Of a stretch of 64,000 nt of DNA, positions 44,375 through 52,750 are shown piece after piece. Below the pieces are notes generated by a model, which saw only the letters and a list, made by a program, of their open reading frames with translations, did not search any database and was not told the DNA's origin. Made by a program: the position numbers and the translations under genes. Within the stretch, counting starts at the first letter, position 1. Each line of letters begins with the position of its first letter. The DNA is from Mycobacterium alsense (GTDB taxonomy: Bacteria > Actinomycetota > Actinomycetes > Mycobacteriales > Mycobacteriaceae), in the NCBI RefSeq assembly GCF_002086635.1, contig NZ_MVHD01000003.1:124001-188000 (forward strand). The letters run 5' to 3'.

Positions 44375-44821
44375 TCAGGGCTGCGGGCGACCCACGGCGT
44401 GCGGGCGCCCGGAATCGTGTGCGCCGCTGCGGCGGATGAACGTCATGGCGCGGGTCTTCAGCCGCCACCCATCGGCGGTGCGGCTGTAGGTGTCGCGGTA
44501 GTAGCCGATCCGCATGTCGTGGGTGGCGTGCTCGATGAAGCACAGCGGTTGGGTTCCACTGGCCGCGTCGCCGTCGATGTCCACGAGTGCAGTTCCGGTG
44601 AGAAACAAGCCCTTTGGCGCCGCGGCCACCAGCTCGGGGAAGCGGTCCAACCGGTACGTGTCGCCGAACGCGCTGTAGGTTCCGTCGGGCGTGAAGACGC
44701 CGATCAAGCCGTCGATGTCGCCCTGGGTGATGGTCACCGCATAGCGGGCGAGCAGCTGCTGGATTTCGACGAGGTCGTCGGTCCTGCTGGGGCGGCTCTT
44801 AGACTGATCGGGCGTCGACAT
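44375..44821 (-). CDS. SnoaL-like / NTF2-fold protein
   Basis: A 148-residue protein of the SnoaL_4 / nuclear transport factor 2 type: TDDLVEIQQLLARYAVTITQGDIDGLIGVFTPDGTYSAFG, then FIEHATHDMRIGYYRDTYSRTADGWRLKTRAMTFIRR. Such proteins can be dehydratases, isomerases or small subunits of ring-hydroxylating oxygenases; in this context (a Rieske oxygenase two genes upstream) an oxygenase small-subunit-like role is possible but not shown. It overlaps the end of the amidohydrolase gene by 23 nt. Confidence 0.78.
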   Translation of the reverse strand: MSTPDQSKSRPSRTDDLVEIQQLLARYAVTITQGDIDGLIGVFTPDGTYSAFGDTYRLDRFPELVAAAPKGLFLTGTALVDIDGDAASGTQPLCFIEHATHDMRIGYYRDTYSRTADGWRLKTRAMTFIRRSGAHDSGRPHAVGRPQP

Positions 44822-46073
44822 AGACCTTGCCGCCTTTCATCACAAAGCTGACGTTCTGGGTAACGGTGATGTCTTCCAACGGGTTTCCCGGCACCGCGAT
44901 GATATCGGCGAGCTGACCCTGCGCGAGCCGGCCCCGGTCGTTGGCGTTGATCAGCTCGGCGGCGGTCACCGTCGCCGCGCGCAGCACCGCCAGCGGCGGC
45001 AGGCCCCATTCGACGAGGGTCACCAGCTCGTCGGCGTTGCGGCCGTGGGGGATCGCGGGCGCGTCGGTGCCGACGGCGATCTTCACGCCGGCCTCGTAGG
45101 CGGCCAGTATCGACGTGCGCGACTTCGGGAACATCTCGGCGGCCTTGGCCTGCAGTTCGGGTGGCGCGTGCGAGACGTCCATCCCCTCCGCCAGGCGCCG
45201 GGTGGACACCAGGAAGGTGCGGTGCTCGACCATGCTGGCGATCGCCTCGTCGTCGACGAGGAATCCGTGTTCGATGCAGTCGATACCGGCCGCGACGGCG
45301 TGCTTGACCGCATCGGCGCCGTGCGTGTGCGCGGCCACCCGCAGCCCCCGGCGGTGCGCCTCGTCGACGATCGCGCGCAGTTCCTCATCCGAATAGTGCT
45401 GCGTGCCCGGGGGGCCCGTCAGGGACATCACCCCGCCCGAGCAGCAGACCTTGATCAGCTGGGCGCCGTGCTTGATCTGGTAACGCACCGCCCTGCGGAT
45501 CTCGTCGACGCCGTTGGCGATGCCCTCCTCGACCGTCAGGTCCAAGACGTGCGGGGCGAACGCGGCGAACATCGTCGGGTCCAGGTGCCCCCCGGTGGGG
45601 GTGATGGCGTGCCCGGCGGGCACGATCCGGGGCCCGTCGATCCAGCCCGCGTCTATGGCCTTGCCCAGCGCCACATCCAGCAGGTAGCCGCCGGTCTTGA
45701 CGAACAGGCCGAGATTGCGCACCGTGGTGAACCCCGCGCGCAGCGTGCGGCGGGCGTTGCCGACCGCCCGCAGCATCCGCGTCGGCGGGTCGTCCTGAAC
45801 CTGGGACAGCCCGGGCTTCTCCCCCCGCCCGCCCATCAGGAGGTTGACCTCCATGTCCATCAGGCCCGGCAGCAGGATCTGATCGCCCAGATCGATGATT
45901 CGATCCTCGCGACTTTCCGGGGCCTCTGGGGTCGAGCCCCCGACACCGACGATCCGGTCGCCGTCGACCCGCAGGACCCCGGGCCGCACAATCTCGCCGG
46001 CGTCGACGTCGAGCAGCCCGGCGGCCTTGAGCGTCAACGGTGCGGAGTCGGTTGCGCGAGGGGCGCCGGGCAC
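44799..46073 (-). CDS. Amidohydrolase (imidazolonepropionase-like) with altered first metal motif
   Basis: A 424-residue amidohydrolase of the composite-domain type (N-terminal beta-sandwich, TIM barrel, C-terminal strand). The usual D-x-H-x-H after PGLxD reads GLMDMEVNL: Glu75 and Asn77 in place of the two His. The other metal residues look present: Lys in LIKVCCSGG, His in AAHTHGAD and IEHGFL, Asp in AVGTDAPA. So either the metal site is changed or the protein has another role. GTG 46073 lies 2 nt after the stop of the upstream gene. Confidence 0.83.
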   Translation of the reverse strand: MPGAPRATDSAPLTLKAAGLLDVDAGEIVRPGVLRVDGDRIVGVGGSTPEAPESREDRIIDLGDQILLPGLMDMEVNLLMGGRGEKPGLSQVQDDPPTRMLRAVGNARRTLRAGFTTVRNLGLFVKTGGYLLDVALGKAIDAGWIDGPRIVPAGHAITPTGGHLDPTMFAAFAPHVLDLTVEEGIANGVDEIRRAVRYQIKHGAQLIKVCCSGGVMSLTGPPGTQHYSDEELRAIVDEAHRRGLRVAAHTHGADAVKHAVAAGIDCIEHGFLVDDEAIASMVEHRTFLVSTRRLAEGMDVSHAPPELQAKAAEMFPKSRTSILAAYEAGVKIAVGTDAPAIPHGRNADELVTLVEWGLPPLAVLRAATVTAAELINANDRGRLAQGQLADIIAVPGNPLEDITVTQNVSFVMKGGKVYVDARSV

Positions 46074-46075
46074 CG

Positions 46076-46399
46076 CTAGATCACCGGCTCCCGGATCAGC
46101 TCCACCCACGCCGCGCCGCTGTCGGGCACGCGCGGCTGCTTCCAGGCCTCGATCGGGAACGACACCATGACCAGCGACTGCATCATGTGCATGAGAGTCT
46201 TTGCGTCCTCGGGCAAATCGTCCAGAGGAAACTTATTGCAGTATTCGATGGCGTCATCGAGCCGGGGGAACGCGGCGTCGTAGAACGCCTGCATTTCGGG
46301 CATCGAGGAAGCCAACCGCTTGGCATAGCGCTCGGGCTCGGTGGCCAGATCCCACTCGAGAAATGGCTCCAACTCGGCGAATTCAGACGGCAGCGCCAT
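46076..46399 (-). CDS. Unknown small protein beside Rieske oxygenase
   Basis: A 107-residue protein I do not recognise. It is mostly helical and acidic in its first half (FAELEPFLEWDLATEPERYAKRLASSMPEMQAFYDAAFPRLDDAIEYCNKF), with Met-rich MHMMQSLVMVSFPIEAW near the middle and no metal motif. It overlaps the end of the Rieske oxygenase gene by 17 nt and lies 2 nt from the amidohydrolase gene, so it is translationally coupled to the oxygenase. A small accessory or chaperone-like role is only a guess. Confidence 0.7.
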   Translation of the reverse strand: MALPSEFAELEPFLEWDLATEPERYAKRLASSMPEMQAFYDAAFPRLDDAIEYCNKFPLDDLPEDAKTLMHMMQSLVMVSFPIEAWKQPRVPDSGAAWVELIREPVI

Positions 46400-47660
46400 T
46401 GTTTTGATACTCCCTCACGTAGTCCGCGGTCGTCTTGTGCAGATGACGGATCAGCACTTCCTGGTCGCACAGCAGAAATTCCTTGACGGCCCGGGTCCCG
46501 ATCATGGTCTGCGTCGCTTCCAGCGTGTTGGCGTCTTGCAGCGCGTACTCCTTGAACGTCACCGCGGCCAGCTCCTGGGCCAGGCGTTCCCGCGCGTTGC
46601 GCGGGGGAACGAAATACAGCGTGCACTCGAAGATGTGCCTGTCGACCGCGGTCGGCCAGTAGTGGTAGGTGAGGAACCAGCCCGGCTCCCAGATCAGCAG
46701 CATGAAGTTCGGGTAGAAGAGCCATGAGTCGATGCCCCACTGCGGCACTTTCTTGACGTTGACACCCGGCGGCAGCTCCAGCTTCTCGATGATCTCCGGC
46801 TTGTCCCACGGACCGAACAAGCCGCTGCGCAGCACCCGGTCCAGCGGCTTGACCATGGACAGGTCCGCCGGCGGCGCCTGGCCACCCCAGGTCGACTGCA
46901 GATTGTGCGGGCCGGCCAACTCGTAGTGCAACGCCTCGTAGCCGTACTTCTGGATCTTGGCGGCCTCCTCCTTGGTGTACTGCCCCTGATGCAGGATCGG
47001 CGCGTGGTAGAACTCGGCGAACGCGTCGATGAACAGCTTCCAGTTGCTACCGACCTCGGCCCGGTAGGAGTAGGTCTCGGTCATCTCGCCGAAGGGGTAG
47101 CCCTCGATGCTCTTGGCCAGCGGGCCGAGATAGTCGACGAGCGGTGCCGCGTTGTTGTCGAAGTTGATGAAGATGAAGCCTTCCCACACCTCGCAGCGCA
47201 CCGGCGCCAAGCCGTAGTTGCTCTTGTCGACGTCGAAGAACTCGCCCTCCTGCTGGATGAAGGTCAGTTCGCCGTCGAGGCTGTAGCGCCAGGCGTGATA
47301 TTTGCAGGTGAACTGCCGGCAGGTTCCCGAGGTTTCCTCGTTGGGAAAGTCGTTCCATACCAGCTTGTTGCCGCGGTGGCGGCACACGTTGTGGTACGCC
47401 TTGACGGTCCCGTCCTTGGTCTTGACGATGATCACCGACGTGCCCTTGCCGGCCGACGGCAGCTCCCTGGTGAAGTAGCTGCCGGTGCGCGGGAGGCGCT
47501 CCACGCGGCCGACGTTGAGCCAGGTCTTCTTGAAGACCGCATCGCGTTCGGCCTCGAAGAATGCCGGGTCGATCGAGTCGGTGTAATCGACTGGCGCGGT
47601 GCCCAGTTCGGGATAGTTCTCTGTCCAGCTACCGGCGGTCGGCTTGGGGAAGTGGGGCAC
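46383..47660 (-). CDS. Rieske [2Fe-2S] ring-hydroxylating oxygenase, large subunit
   Basis: A 425-residue oxygenase alpha subunit. Rieske ligands are Cys93-x-His95 and Cys119-x2-His122; the 23-residue spacing is longer than the usual 15-17. The mononuclear iron site is Glu216/His219/His224 (DAFAEFYHAPILH). The C-terminal helper domain contains LIWEPGWFLTYHYWP. It would hydroxylate an aromatic or steroid-like ring with electrons from a ferredoxin. GTG 47660 follows TTAGGACC and lies 4 nt after the AhpD-like gene. The preceding longer frame to 48011 belongs to the antisense of that gene. No reductase is adjacent. Confidence 0.9.
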   Translation of the reverse strand: MPHFPKPTAGSWTENYPELGTAPVDYTDSIDPAFFEAERDAVFKKTWLNVGRVERLPRTGSYFTRELPSAGKGTSVIIVKTKDGTVKAYHNVCRHRGNKLVWNDFPNEETSGTCRQFTCKYHAWRYSLDGELTFIQQEGEFFDVDKSNYGLAPVRCEVWEGFIFINFDNNAAPLVDYLGPLAKSIEGYPFGEMTETYSYRAEVGSNWKLFIDAFAEFYHAPILHQGQYTKEEAAKIQKYGYEALHYELAGPHNLQSTWGGQAPPADLSMVKPLDRVLRSGLFGPWDKPEIIEKLELPPGVNVKKVPQWGIDSWLFYPNFMLLIWEPGWFLTYHYWPTAVDRHIFECTLYFVPPRNARERLAQELAAVTFKEYALQDANTLEATQTMIGTRAVKEFLLCDQEVLIRHLHKTTADYVREYQNNGAAV

Positions 47661-47664
47661 GGTC

Positions 47665-48195
47665 CTAACCTTTCTCGTGCTCGAGCTGTACGCCAAAAGT
47701 GTTGAAGGCCATGGCCAGCAGGGTGTAGCAGCCGACCGTGAAGACGAAGTCCATTCGCTGCCGGTCGTCCAGCCGCCGCCCGAGCGCCGCCCAGGTCTCG
47801 TCGGACAACCGCGATTTTTCGTCGAGTTCGTCGACTCCGGCGAGCACCGCCTGTTCGAACTCGTCGAAGTGGCCGGCGCCCGCGCCGGCACCACTCCGCA
47901 CCGCGGCGATCTCGTCGTCGCTGATCCCCTCCCTCTTGGCCAGCGCCACGTGGTGAGCCCACTCGTAGGCGCAGTCGCGGAGATGCGCGACGCGCAGGAT
48001 GGCCAGCTCACGGATGCGCGCCGGCAACGTGGACGAGGTCAACAGGTGAACGTTGAACCGAAGGAACGCCTTGGCCAGCGCCGGGTGGTGGGCGAGGGTG
48101 CTCAGCGCGTTGTTGGTCTCCGCGCCGCGCATTGCCGAGAGTGCCTGCCGGGTGGACTCGTCCCACTGATCAGCCGGCAGCGGCGGCAACCGCAT
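47665..48195 (-). CDS. AhpD-like / carboxymuconolactone decarboxylase family protein
   Basis: A 176-residue all-helical protein of the CMD family. IRELAILRVAHLRDCAYEWAHHVALAKREG is the core motif, with Cys and two His, and no C-x-x-C, so a peroxidatic AhpD role is less likely than decarboxylase or hydratase-like. ATG 48195 with GAGAGGAG seven nt upstream is preferred to TTG 48201. It is the first gene of a leftward run that includes the Rieske oxygenase. Operator site E is 44 nt upstream. Confidence 0.83.
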   Translation of the reverse strand: MRLPPLPADQWDESTRQALSAMRGAETNNALSTLAHHPALAKAFLRFNVHLLTSSTLPARIRELAILRVAHLRDCAYEWAHHVALAKREGISDDEIAAVRSGAGAGAGHFDEFEQAVLAGVDELDEKSRLSDETWAALGRRLDDRQRMDFVFTVGCYTLLAMAFNTFGVQLEHEKG

Positions 48196-48239
48196 CCGCA
48201 ATCTCCTCTCGGCGTACTTTCGACCAGCTCTCGGTCAAG

Positions 48240-48254
48240 GAGAATCATATTCTC
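48240..48254. promoter_or_regulatory. Palindromic operator, site E
   Basis: GAGAATCATATTCTC, arms intact and almost fully symmetric. It is 44 nt upstream of the AhpD-like start and would control the Rieske oxygenase operon. Confidence 0.65.
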
Positions 48255-48478
48255 ATTTCCAACCAATAGAGTTGCACGATTCGGTCGGCTGGTCAATGGC
48301 GGCGCCGGTGACGAGCCGCACGACGGAGCCGCGCGGGCGCAGGGTTTGCGCGGCGGCGCGGGGGCGGCTGCCAGGCGCGCGCCCCCGCTTGTAGGCCCGT
48401 CGGACCAGCGGCGCCCGATCGCATTGGTCGCCGCTGGTCAGGCCGCGGCGGTACGCCGCCGGCACCGCTGGATGTTGA

Positions 48479-48505
48479 TTCTCGCTGCGCGAGAAGATAG
48501 TTTTC
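48479..48505. promoter_or_regulatory. Degenerate palindrome site F with overlapping inverted repeat
   Basis: TTCTCGC and GCGAGAA (48479-48495) form a perfect inverted pair around TGC, and the second half overlaps GAGAAGATAGTTTTC (48491-48505), a one-mismatch version of the shared operator. It is 95 nt upstream of the amidohydrolase ATG. Confidence 0.4.
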
Positions 48506-48600
48506 ACATTAGTGATCTTGGCGCGGGGCGGCGGTTCGCCGGTGCTGTGCGGGAGCGGCGCGCCCGAATGGCTGGGATGGATCCGAGGAGAGGATTGGCC

Positions 48601-49896
48601 ATGAACAAAGAAGACATGATCCTGATCAGCGTGGACGACCACACCGTCGAGCCGCCGAACATGTTCAAGAACCACCTGCCGTCGAAATACCTCGACGATG
48701 CGCCGCGCCTGGTGCACAACCCGGACGGCTCGGACATGTGGAAGTTCCGCGACACCGTGATCCCCAACGTGGCGCTCAACGCGGTCGCCGGCCGGCCCAA
48801 GGAGGAGTACGGCATCGAGCCGACCGGGCTCGACGAGATCCGGCCCGGTTGCTACAACGTCGACGAGCGCGTCAAGGACATGAACGCCGGCGGCATCCTG
48901 GCCTCGATCTGCTTCCCGTCGTTCCCCGGCTTCGCCGGCCGCCTGTTCGCCACCGAAGACAACGACTTCTCGATCGCGTTGGTGCAGGCCTACAACGACT
49001 GGCACATCGACGAGTGGTGTGGTGCCTACCCCGCGCGGTTCATTCCCATGGCGATCCCGGTGATCTGGGATGCCGAGGCGTGCGCCGCCGAGGTGCGCCG
49101 GGTGTCCAAGAAAGGCGTGCACGCGCTGACCTTCACCGAGAACCCGGCCGCGATGGGGTACCCGAGCTTCCACGACGAGTACTGGAACCCGCTGTGGAAA
49201 GCCTTGGTGGACACCGACACCGTCATGAACGTCCACATCGGTTCCTCGGGCCGGCTGGCCATCACCGCGCCCGACGCGCCGATGGATGTGATGATCACGC
49301 TGCAGCCGATGAACATCGTGCAGGCCGCCGCCGACCTGTTGTGGTCGCGGCCGATCAAGGAGTACCCGGACCTCAAGATCGCGCTCTCCGAGGGCGGAAC
49401 GGGCTGGATCCCCTACTTTTTGGAGCGCGCGGACCGCACCTACGAGATGCACTCCGCCTGGACGCACCAGGACTTCAAGGGCAAGCTGCCCAGCGAGGTT
49501 TTCCGCGACCACTTCCTGACCTGCTTCATCAGCGACAAGGTCGGCGTGGCGCTGCGCAACGAGATCGGCATCGACAACATCTGCTGGGAAGCCGACTACC
49601 CGCACAGCGACTCCATGTGGCCCGGTGCGCCCGAGGAACTTTGGGACGTCCTGTCGCGGAACAACGTGCCGGACGACGAGATCAAGAAGATGACCTACGA
49701 GAACGCCATGCGGTGGTACTCGTTCGACCCCTTCACCCACATTTCGCGCGAACAGGCAACCGTCGGTGCGCTGCGCAAGGCCGCCGAGGGGCACGACGTG
49801 TCCATACAGGCGAAGGGCCACGAAAAGGACAGCCGAGGCGGCTCCTTCGCGGAGTTCGCGGCCAACGCGAAGGCGCTCACGGGCAACACGGACTGA
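48601..49896 (+). CDS. Amidohydrolase family 2 protein
   Basis: A 431-residue paralogue of the protein at 591: ILISVDDHTVEPPNMFKNH, ICFPSFPGFAGRLF, NVHIGSSGR, ALSEGGTGWIPYF and WEADYPHSDSMWP line up with that protein block by block, including the metal-motif His and Asp candidates. ATG 48601 follows GAGGAGAGGATTGGCC, a strong ribosome site; the open frame extends far upstream but is antisense to the AhpD-like gene. It is followed by a FadE, SDR, EchA and thiolase, so it may prepare or release a CoA-linked intermediate. Confidence 0.88.
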   Translation: MNKEDMILISVDDHTVEPPNMFKNHLPSKYLDDAPRLVHNPDGSDMWKFRDTVIPNVALNAVAGRPKEEYGIEPTGLDEIRPGCYNVDERVKDMNAGGILASICFPSFPGFAGRLFATEDNDFSIALVQAYNDWHIDEWCGAYPARFIPMAIPVIWDAEACAAEVRRVSKKGVHALTFTENPAAMGYPSFHDEYWNPLWKALVDTDTVMNVHIGSSGRLAITAPDAPMDVMITLQPMNIVQAAADLLWSRPIKEYPDLKIALSEGGTGWIPYFLERADRTYEMHSAWTHQDFKGKLPSEVFRDHFLTCFISDKVGVALRNEIGIDNICWEADYPHSDSMWPGAPEELWDVLSRNNVPDDEIKKMTYENAMRWYSFDPFTHISREQATVGALRKAAEGHDVSIQAKGHEKDSRGGSFAEFAANAKALTGNTD

Positions 49897-49900
49897 CCCG

Positions 49901-49947
49901 GCGAGCAGACGCAAAAGCACCTAATTCGTCGGCGTGCCGGGTGCTTT
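49901..49947 (+). terminator. Repeat GCGAGCAGACGCA and hairpin after amidohydrolase
   Basis: The element begins GCGAGCAGACGCA, as in the long inverted repeat at 7733. AAAGCACC (49914-49921) and GGTGCTTT (49940-49947) form an 8-bp stem with an 18-nt loop, 17 nt after the amidohydrolase stop. It may partly end transcription before the FadE gene. Confidence 0.5.
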
Positions 49948-49984
49948 CGTGTCCCTTCGCGCGCTGAGAAGAAAGGTGCCCGCT

Positions 49985-51160
49985 GTGGGTGGAATGAATT
50001 TCGAGCTGACCGAAGACCAGGAGCTGATCCGCCGGTCGGTCGCCGAGTTGGCCCGCAAGTTCGACGACCAGTACTGGATGGAAAAAGACCAGGCGCACGA
50101 GTTTCCGACCGAGTTCTACCAGGCCATCGCGGACGGCGGCTGGCTGGGCATGACGATCCCGACCGAGTACGGCGGCCACGGCCTCGGGATCACCGAGGCC
50201 ACCATCCTGCTCGAGGAGGTCGCCAAGTCCGGCGGCGCGATGAACGCGGCCAGCTCGATCCACCTGTCGATCTTCGGCATGCAACCGGTCGTGGTGCACG
50301 GTTCCGACGAGCTCAAGGCGCGCACCCTGCCGCAGGTCGCGACCGGGGAGGTCCATGTCTGCTTCGGGGTGACCGAGCCCGGCGCGGGCCTCGACACGTC
50401 GCGCATCACCACGTTCGCCAAACGCGACGGCGACCGCTACATCGTCAACGGCCGCAAGGTGTGGATCTCCAAGGCCATGGAGTCCGACAAGATCCTGTTG
50501 CTGACGCGCACGCAGAGCTACGAGGAAGTCACCAAGAAGACCGACGGGATGACGCTGTTCATCACCGACCTCGATCGCAGCCGCGTCGACATCCGCCCGA
50601 TCCGCAAGATGGGCCGCAACGCCGTCAGCTCCAACGAGCTGTTCATCGACAACCTCGAGGTGCCCGTCGAGGACCGAATCGGCGAGGAAGGCAAGGGGTT
50701 TCAGTACATCCTGGACGGTCTGAACCCCGAGCGGATGCTGATCGCGGCCGAGGCACTCGGCATCGGGCGGGTGGCGCTCGACAAGGCGGTCAAGTACGGC
50801 AATGAGCGCGAGGTCTTCGGCCGGCCGATCGGCATGAACCAGGGTCTGCAGTTCCCGCTGGCCGACTCGTTGGCCCGCCTCGACGCCGCAGAGCTGATGC
50901 TGCGCAAGGCCACGTGGCTGTACGACAACGGCAAACCCTGTGGGCGCGAAGCGAATACCGCCAAATACCTGTGCGCCGACGCCGGCTTCACCGCCGCGGA
51001 CCGGGCGTTGCAGACCCACGGCGGCATGGGCTACGCGGAGGAGTACCACATCACGCGCTACTTCCGCGAGGCCCGGCTGATGAAGATCGCCCCGGTCAGC
51101 CAGGAGATGATCCTGAATTTCCTGGGATCCAACGTCCTGAAACTGCCGAGGAGCTATTGA
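49985..51160 (+). CDS. Acyl-CoA dehydrogenase (FadE-like)
   Basis: A 391-residue full-length acyl-CoA dehydrogenase: FELTEDQELIRRSVAELARKFDDQYW, CFGVTEPGAGLDTSRITTFAKRDGDRYIVNGRKVWISKA (the usual SD after GAG is LD), ILDGLNPERMLIAAEALGIGRVALDKAVKYGNEREVFGRPIG and QTHGGMGYAEEYHITRYFREARL. GTG 49985 has AGAAAGG nine nt upstream; ATG 49994 is the alternative. The stop overlaps the next ATG (TGATG). It opens a four-gene beta-oxidation operon. Confidence 0.9.
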   Translation: MGGMNFELTEDQELIRRSVAELARKFDDQYWMEKDQAHEFPTEFYQAIADGGWLGMTIPTEYGGHGLGITEATILLEEVAKSGGAMNAASSIHLSIFGMQPVVVHGSDELKARTLPQVATGEVHVCFGVTEPGAGLDTSRITTFAKRDGDRYIVNGRKVWISKAMESDKILLLTRTQSYEEVTKKTDGMTLFITDLDRSRVDIRPIRKMGRNAVSSNELFIDNLEVPVEDRIGEEGKGFQYILDGLNPERMLIAAEALGIGRVALDKAVKYGNEREVFGRPIGMNQGLQFPLADSLARLDAAELMLRKATWLYDNGKPCGREANTAKYLCADAGFTAADRALQTHGGMGYAEEYHITRYFREARLMKIAPVSQEMILNFLGSNVLKLPRSY

Positions 51161-51921
51161 TGACCAATCCGCTGTTCGACCTGACGGGCCGGTCGGCGTT
51201 GGTGACCGGGGCCGGGAGCGGGATCGGGGAGGCGGTCGCGCGCGCGCTGGCCGCCGCGGGCGCCGCGGTACTCGTCACCGACATCGACGGTGACGCGGCT
51301 TCGGCCGTCGCACAGGCCATTTGCGACACCGGCGCCAAGGCCGACGGTGTCGCCCTCGACGTCCGCGACCGCCACGCGGCCGACGCCGCGGCCGGGCGCG
51401 CCGCGGGTCTGACCGAAGGGACGCTGCACATCCTGGTCAACAACGCCGGGGTGACCGCGCCGGCGATGTTCGCCGACCTCACCGACGAGAGCTTTCAGCG
51501 GGTGCTCGACACCCACCTCATGGGCGCATTCCACTGCACCCAGGCCGCGCTCGGCTTCCTGCCCCACGACGGCACCGGCCGCATCATCAACGTCGTGTCG
51601 TCCGCCGGGATCACCGGGACCCTGGGTCAGGTGAACTATTCCGCCGCCAAGGCCAGCATCATCGGGTTCACCAAGTCGTTGGCGCGCGAGATGGCGCGCA
51701 ACAACATCCTGGTCAACGCGCTGGCGCCGCTGGCGGCCACGCGCATGACCGAGACCATACGCACCAACGAAAAGTTCGCCGCCAACATGATGGCCCGAAT
51801 CCCGTTGAAGCGCTGGGCCGAACCCGACGAGGTGGCGGGGGCGTTCGTCTTCCTGGCCTCCGATGCCGCGTCGTACATCACCGGGCAGGTGCTGCCGGTC
51901 GACGGCGGCATGGTGATGTGA
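51160..51921 (+). CDS. Short-chain dehydrogenase, 3-hydroxyacyl-CoA dehydrogenase/FabG-like
   Basis: A 253-residue classical SDR: TGAGSGIG, NNAG, VVSSAG and YSAAK, followed by NALAPLAATRM where most have a PG in place of PL. Placed between FadE, enoyl-CoA hydratase and thiolase, it is the natural 3-hydroxyacyl-CoA oxidation step. It overlaps both neighbours by 1-4 bases. Confidence 0.9.
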   Translation: MTNPLFDLTGRSALVTGAGSGIGEAVARALAAAGAAVLVTDIDGDAASAVAQAICDTGAKADGVALDVRDRHAADAAAGRAAGLTEGTLHILVNNAGVTAPAMFADLTDESFQRVLDTHLMGAFHCTQAALGFLPHDGTGRIINVVSSAGITGTLGQVNYSAAKASIIGFTKSLAREMARNNILVNALAPLAATRMTETIRTNEKFAANMMARIPLKRWAEPDEVAGAFVFLASDAASYITGQVLPVDGGMVM

Positions 51922-52748
51922 GCGCGACCGACGGGCAGGTCCTGCTGTCCGCCGACCGCAACCATGTTCGGACGCTGACCCTCAACCGCCCCGGCCGCAA
52001 GAACGCGATCAACCCGGCGCTGTGGATCGCGCTGCGCGACGCGCTCGGCGACGCCGGGCGCGACCGGGCCGTGCGTGCGCTGGTGATCACCGGCGCCGGC
52101 GGGAGCTTCTGCTCCGGCGCCGACATATCGGTGCCCGACGATTCCCATCCGAAACACAAGCTACAGCGGCTGACCGACGTGGCGCTGGCGCTGCACGAAC
52201 TCGCCGTCCCGACGGTCGCCAAGGTGACCGGGGTCGCCGTCGGCGCCGGATGGAACCTGGCCCTGGGCTGCGACCTGGTGGTGGCGACCCCGGAATCCAC
52301 GTTCTGCCAGATATTTTCCAAGCGGGGCCTGTCGATCGACCTCGGCGGTTCCTGGCTGTTGCCGAAACTCGTTGGCCTGCAACAGGCCAAGCGGCTCGCC
52401 CTGCTCGCCGAGACGATCGACGCCGCCGAAGCCCACGCCCTGGGCCTGGTGACCTGGGTGGTCCCCGCCGCCGAGATCGACGGCTTCGTCGACGACCTCG
52501 CCGACCGGCTGGCCGCCGGCCCGCCGATCGCACTCGCCCAGACCAAGGCCCTGCTGAACGAAGGCCCCGACCGCAGCATGCGCGACGCGGTGGCCAACGA
52601 GGCCCGCGCCCAGGTCGGCAATTTCGCGACGGCGGACGCCGCCGCCGCCTATGCCGCCTTCGCCGAGCGGCGGGAGCCGTCGTTTACTGGTCGGTGGGCG
52701 GTTCCCAATACCCAGCGACCCACCCAACGACCGGAGCGATCGGAGTGA
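51918..52748 (+). CDS. Enoyl-CoA hydratase/isomerase family protein (EchA-like)
   Basis: A 276-residue crotonase. TLTLNRPGRKNAINPALW, GAGGSFCSGADIS and KVTGVAVGAGWNLALGCDLVVA are the substrate and oxyanion-hole blocks, and FSKRGLSIDLGGSWLLPKLVG the segment with catalytic positions, in which a Glu is replaced by Asp-Leu context. GTG 51918 overlaps the SDR stop. Position in the operon suggests hydration of the FadE product. Confidence 0.87.
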   Translation: MSATDGQVLLSADRNHVRTLTLNRPGRKNAINPALWIALRDALGDAGRDRAVRALVITGAGGSFCSGADISVPDDSHPKHKLQRLTDVALALHELAVPTVAKVTGVAVGAGWNLALGCDLVVATPESTFCQIFSKRGLSIDLGGSWLLPKLVGLQQAKRLALLAETIDAAEAHALGLVTWVVPAAEIDGFVDDLADRLAAGPPIALAQTKALLNEGPDRSMRDAVANEARAQVGNFATADAAAAYAAFAERREPSFTGRWAVPNTQRPTQRPERSE

Positions 52749-52750
52749 GC

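Larger units (their letters stand above)
48196..48600. other. Divergent intergenic region with two operator-like palindromes
   Basis: 405 nt between the AhpD-like gene and the amidohydrolase at 48601. It carries site E (48240-48254), site F (48491-48505) and an inverted repeat at 48479-48495. Between 48255 and 48478 I see only GC-rich sequence with no convincing gene, RNA or repeat. Confidence 0.55.
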
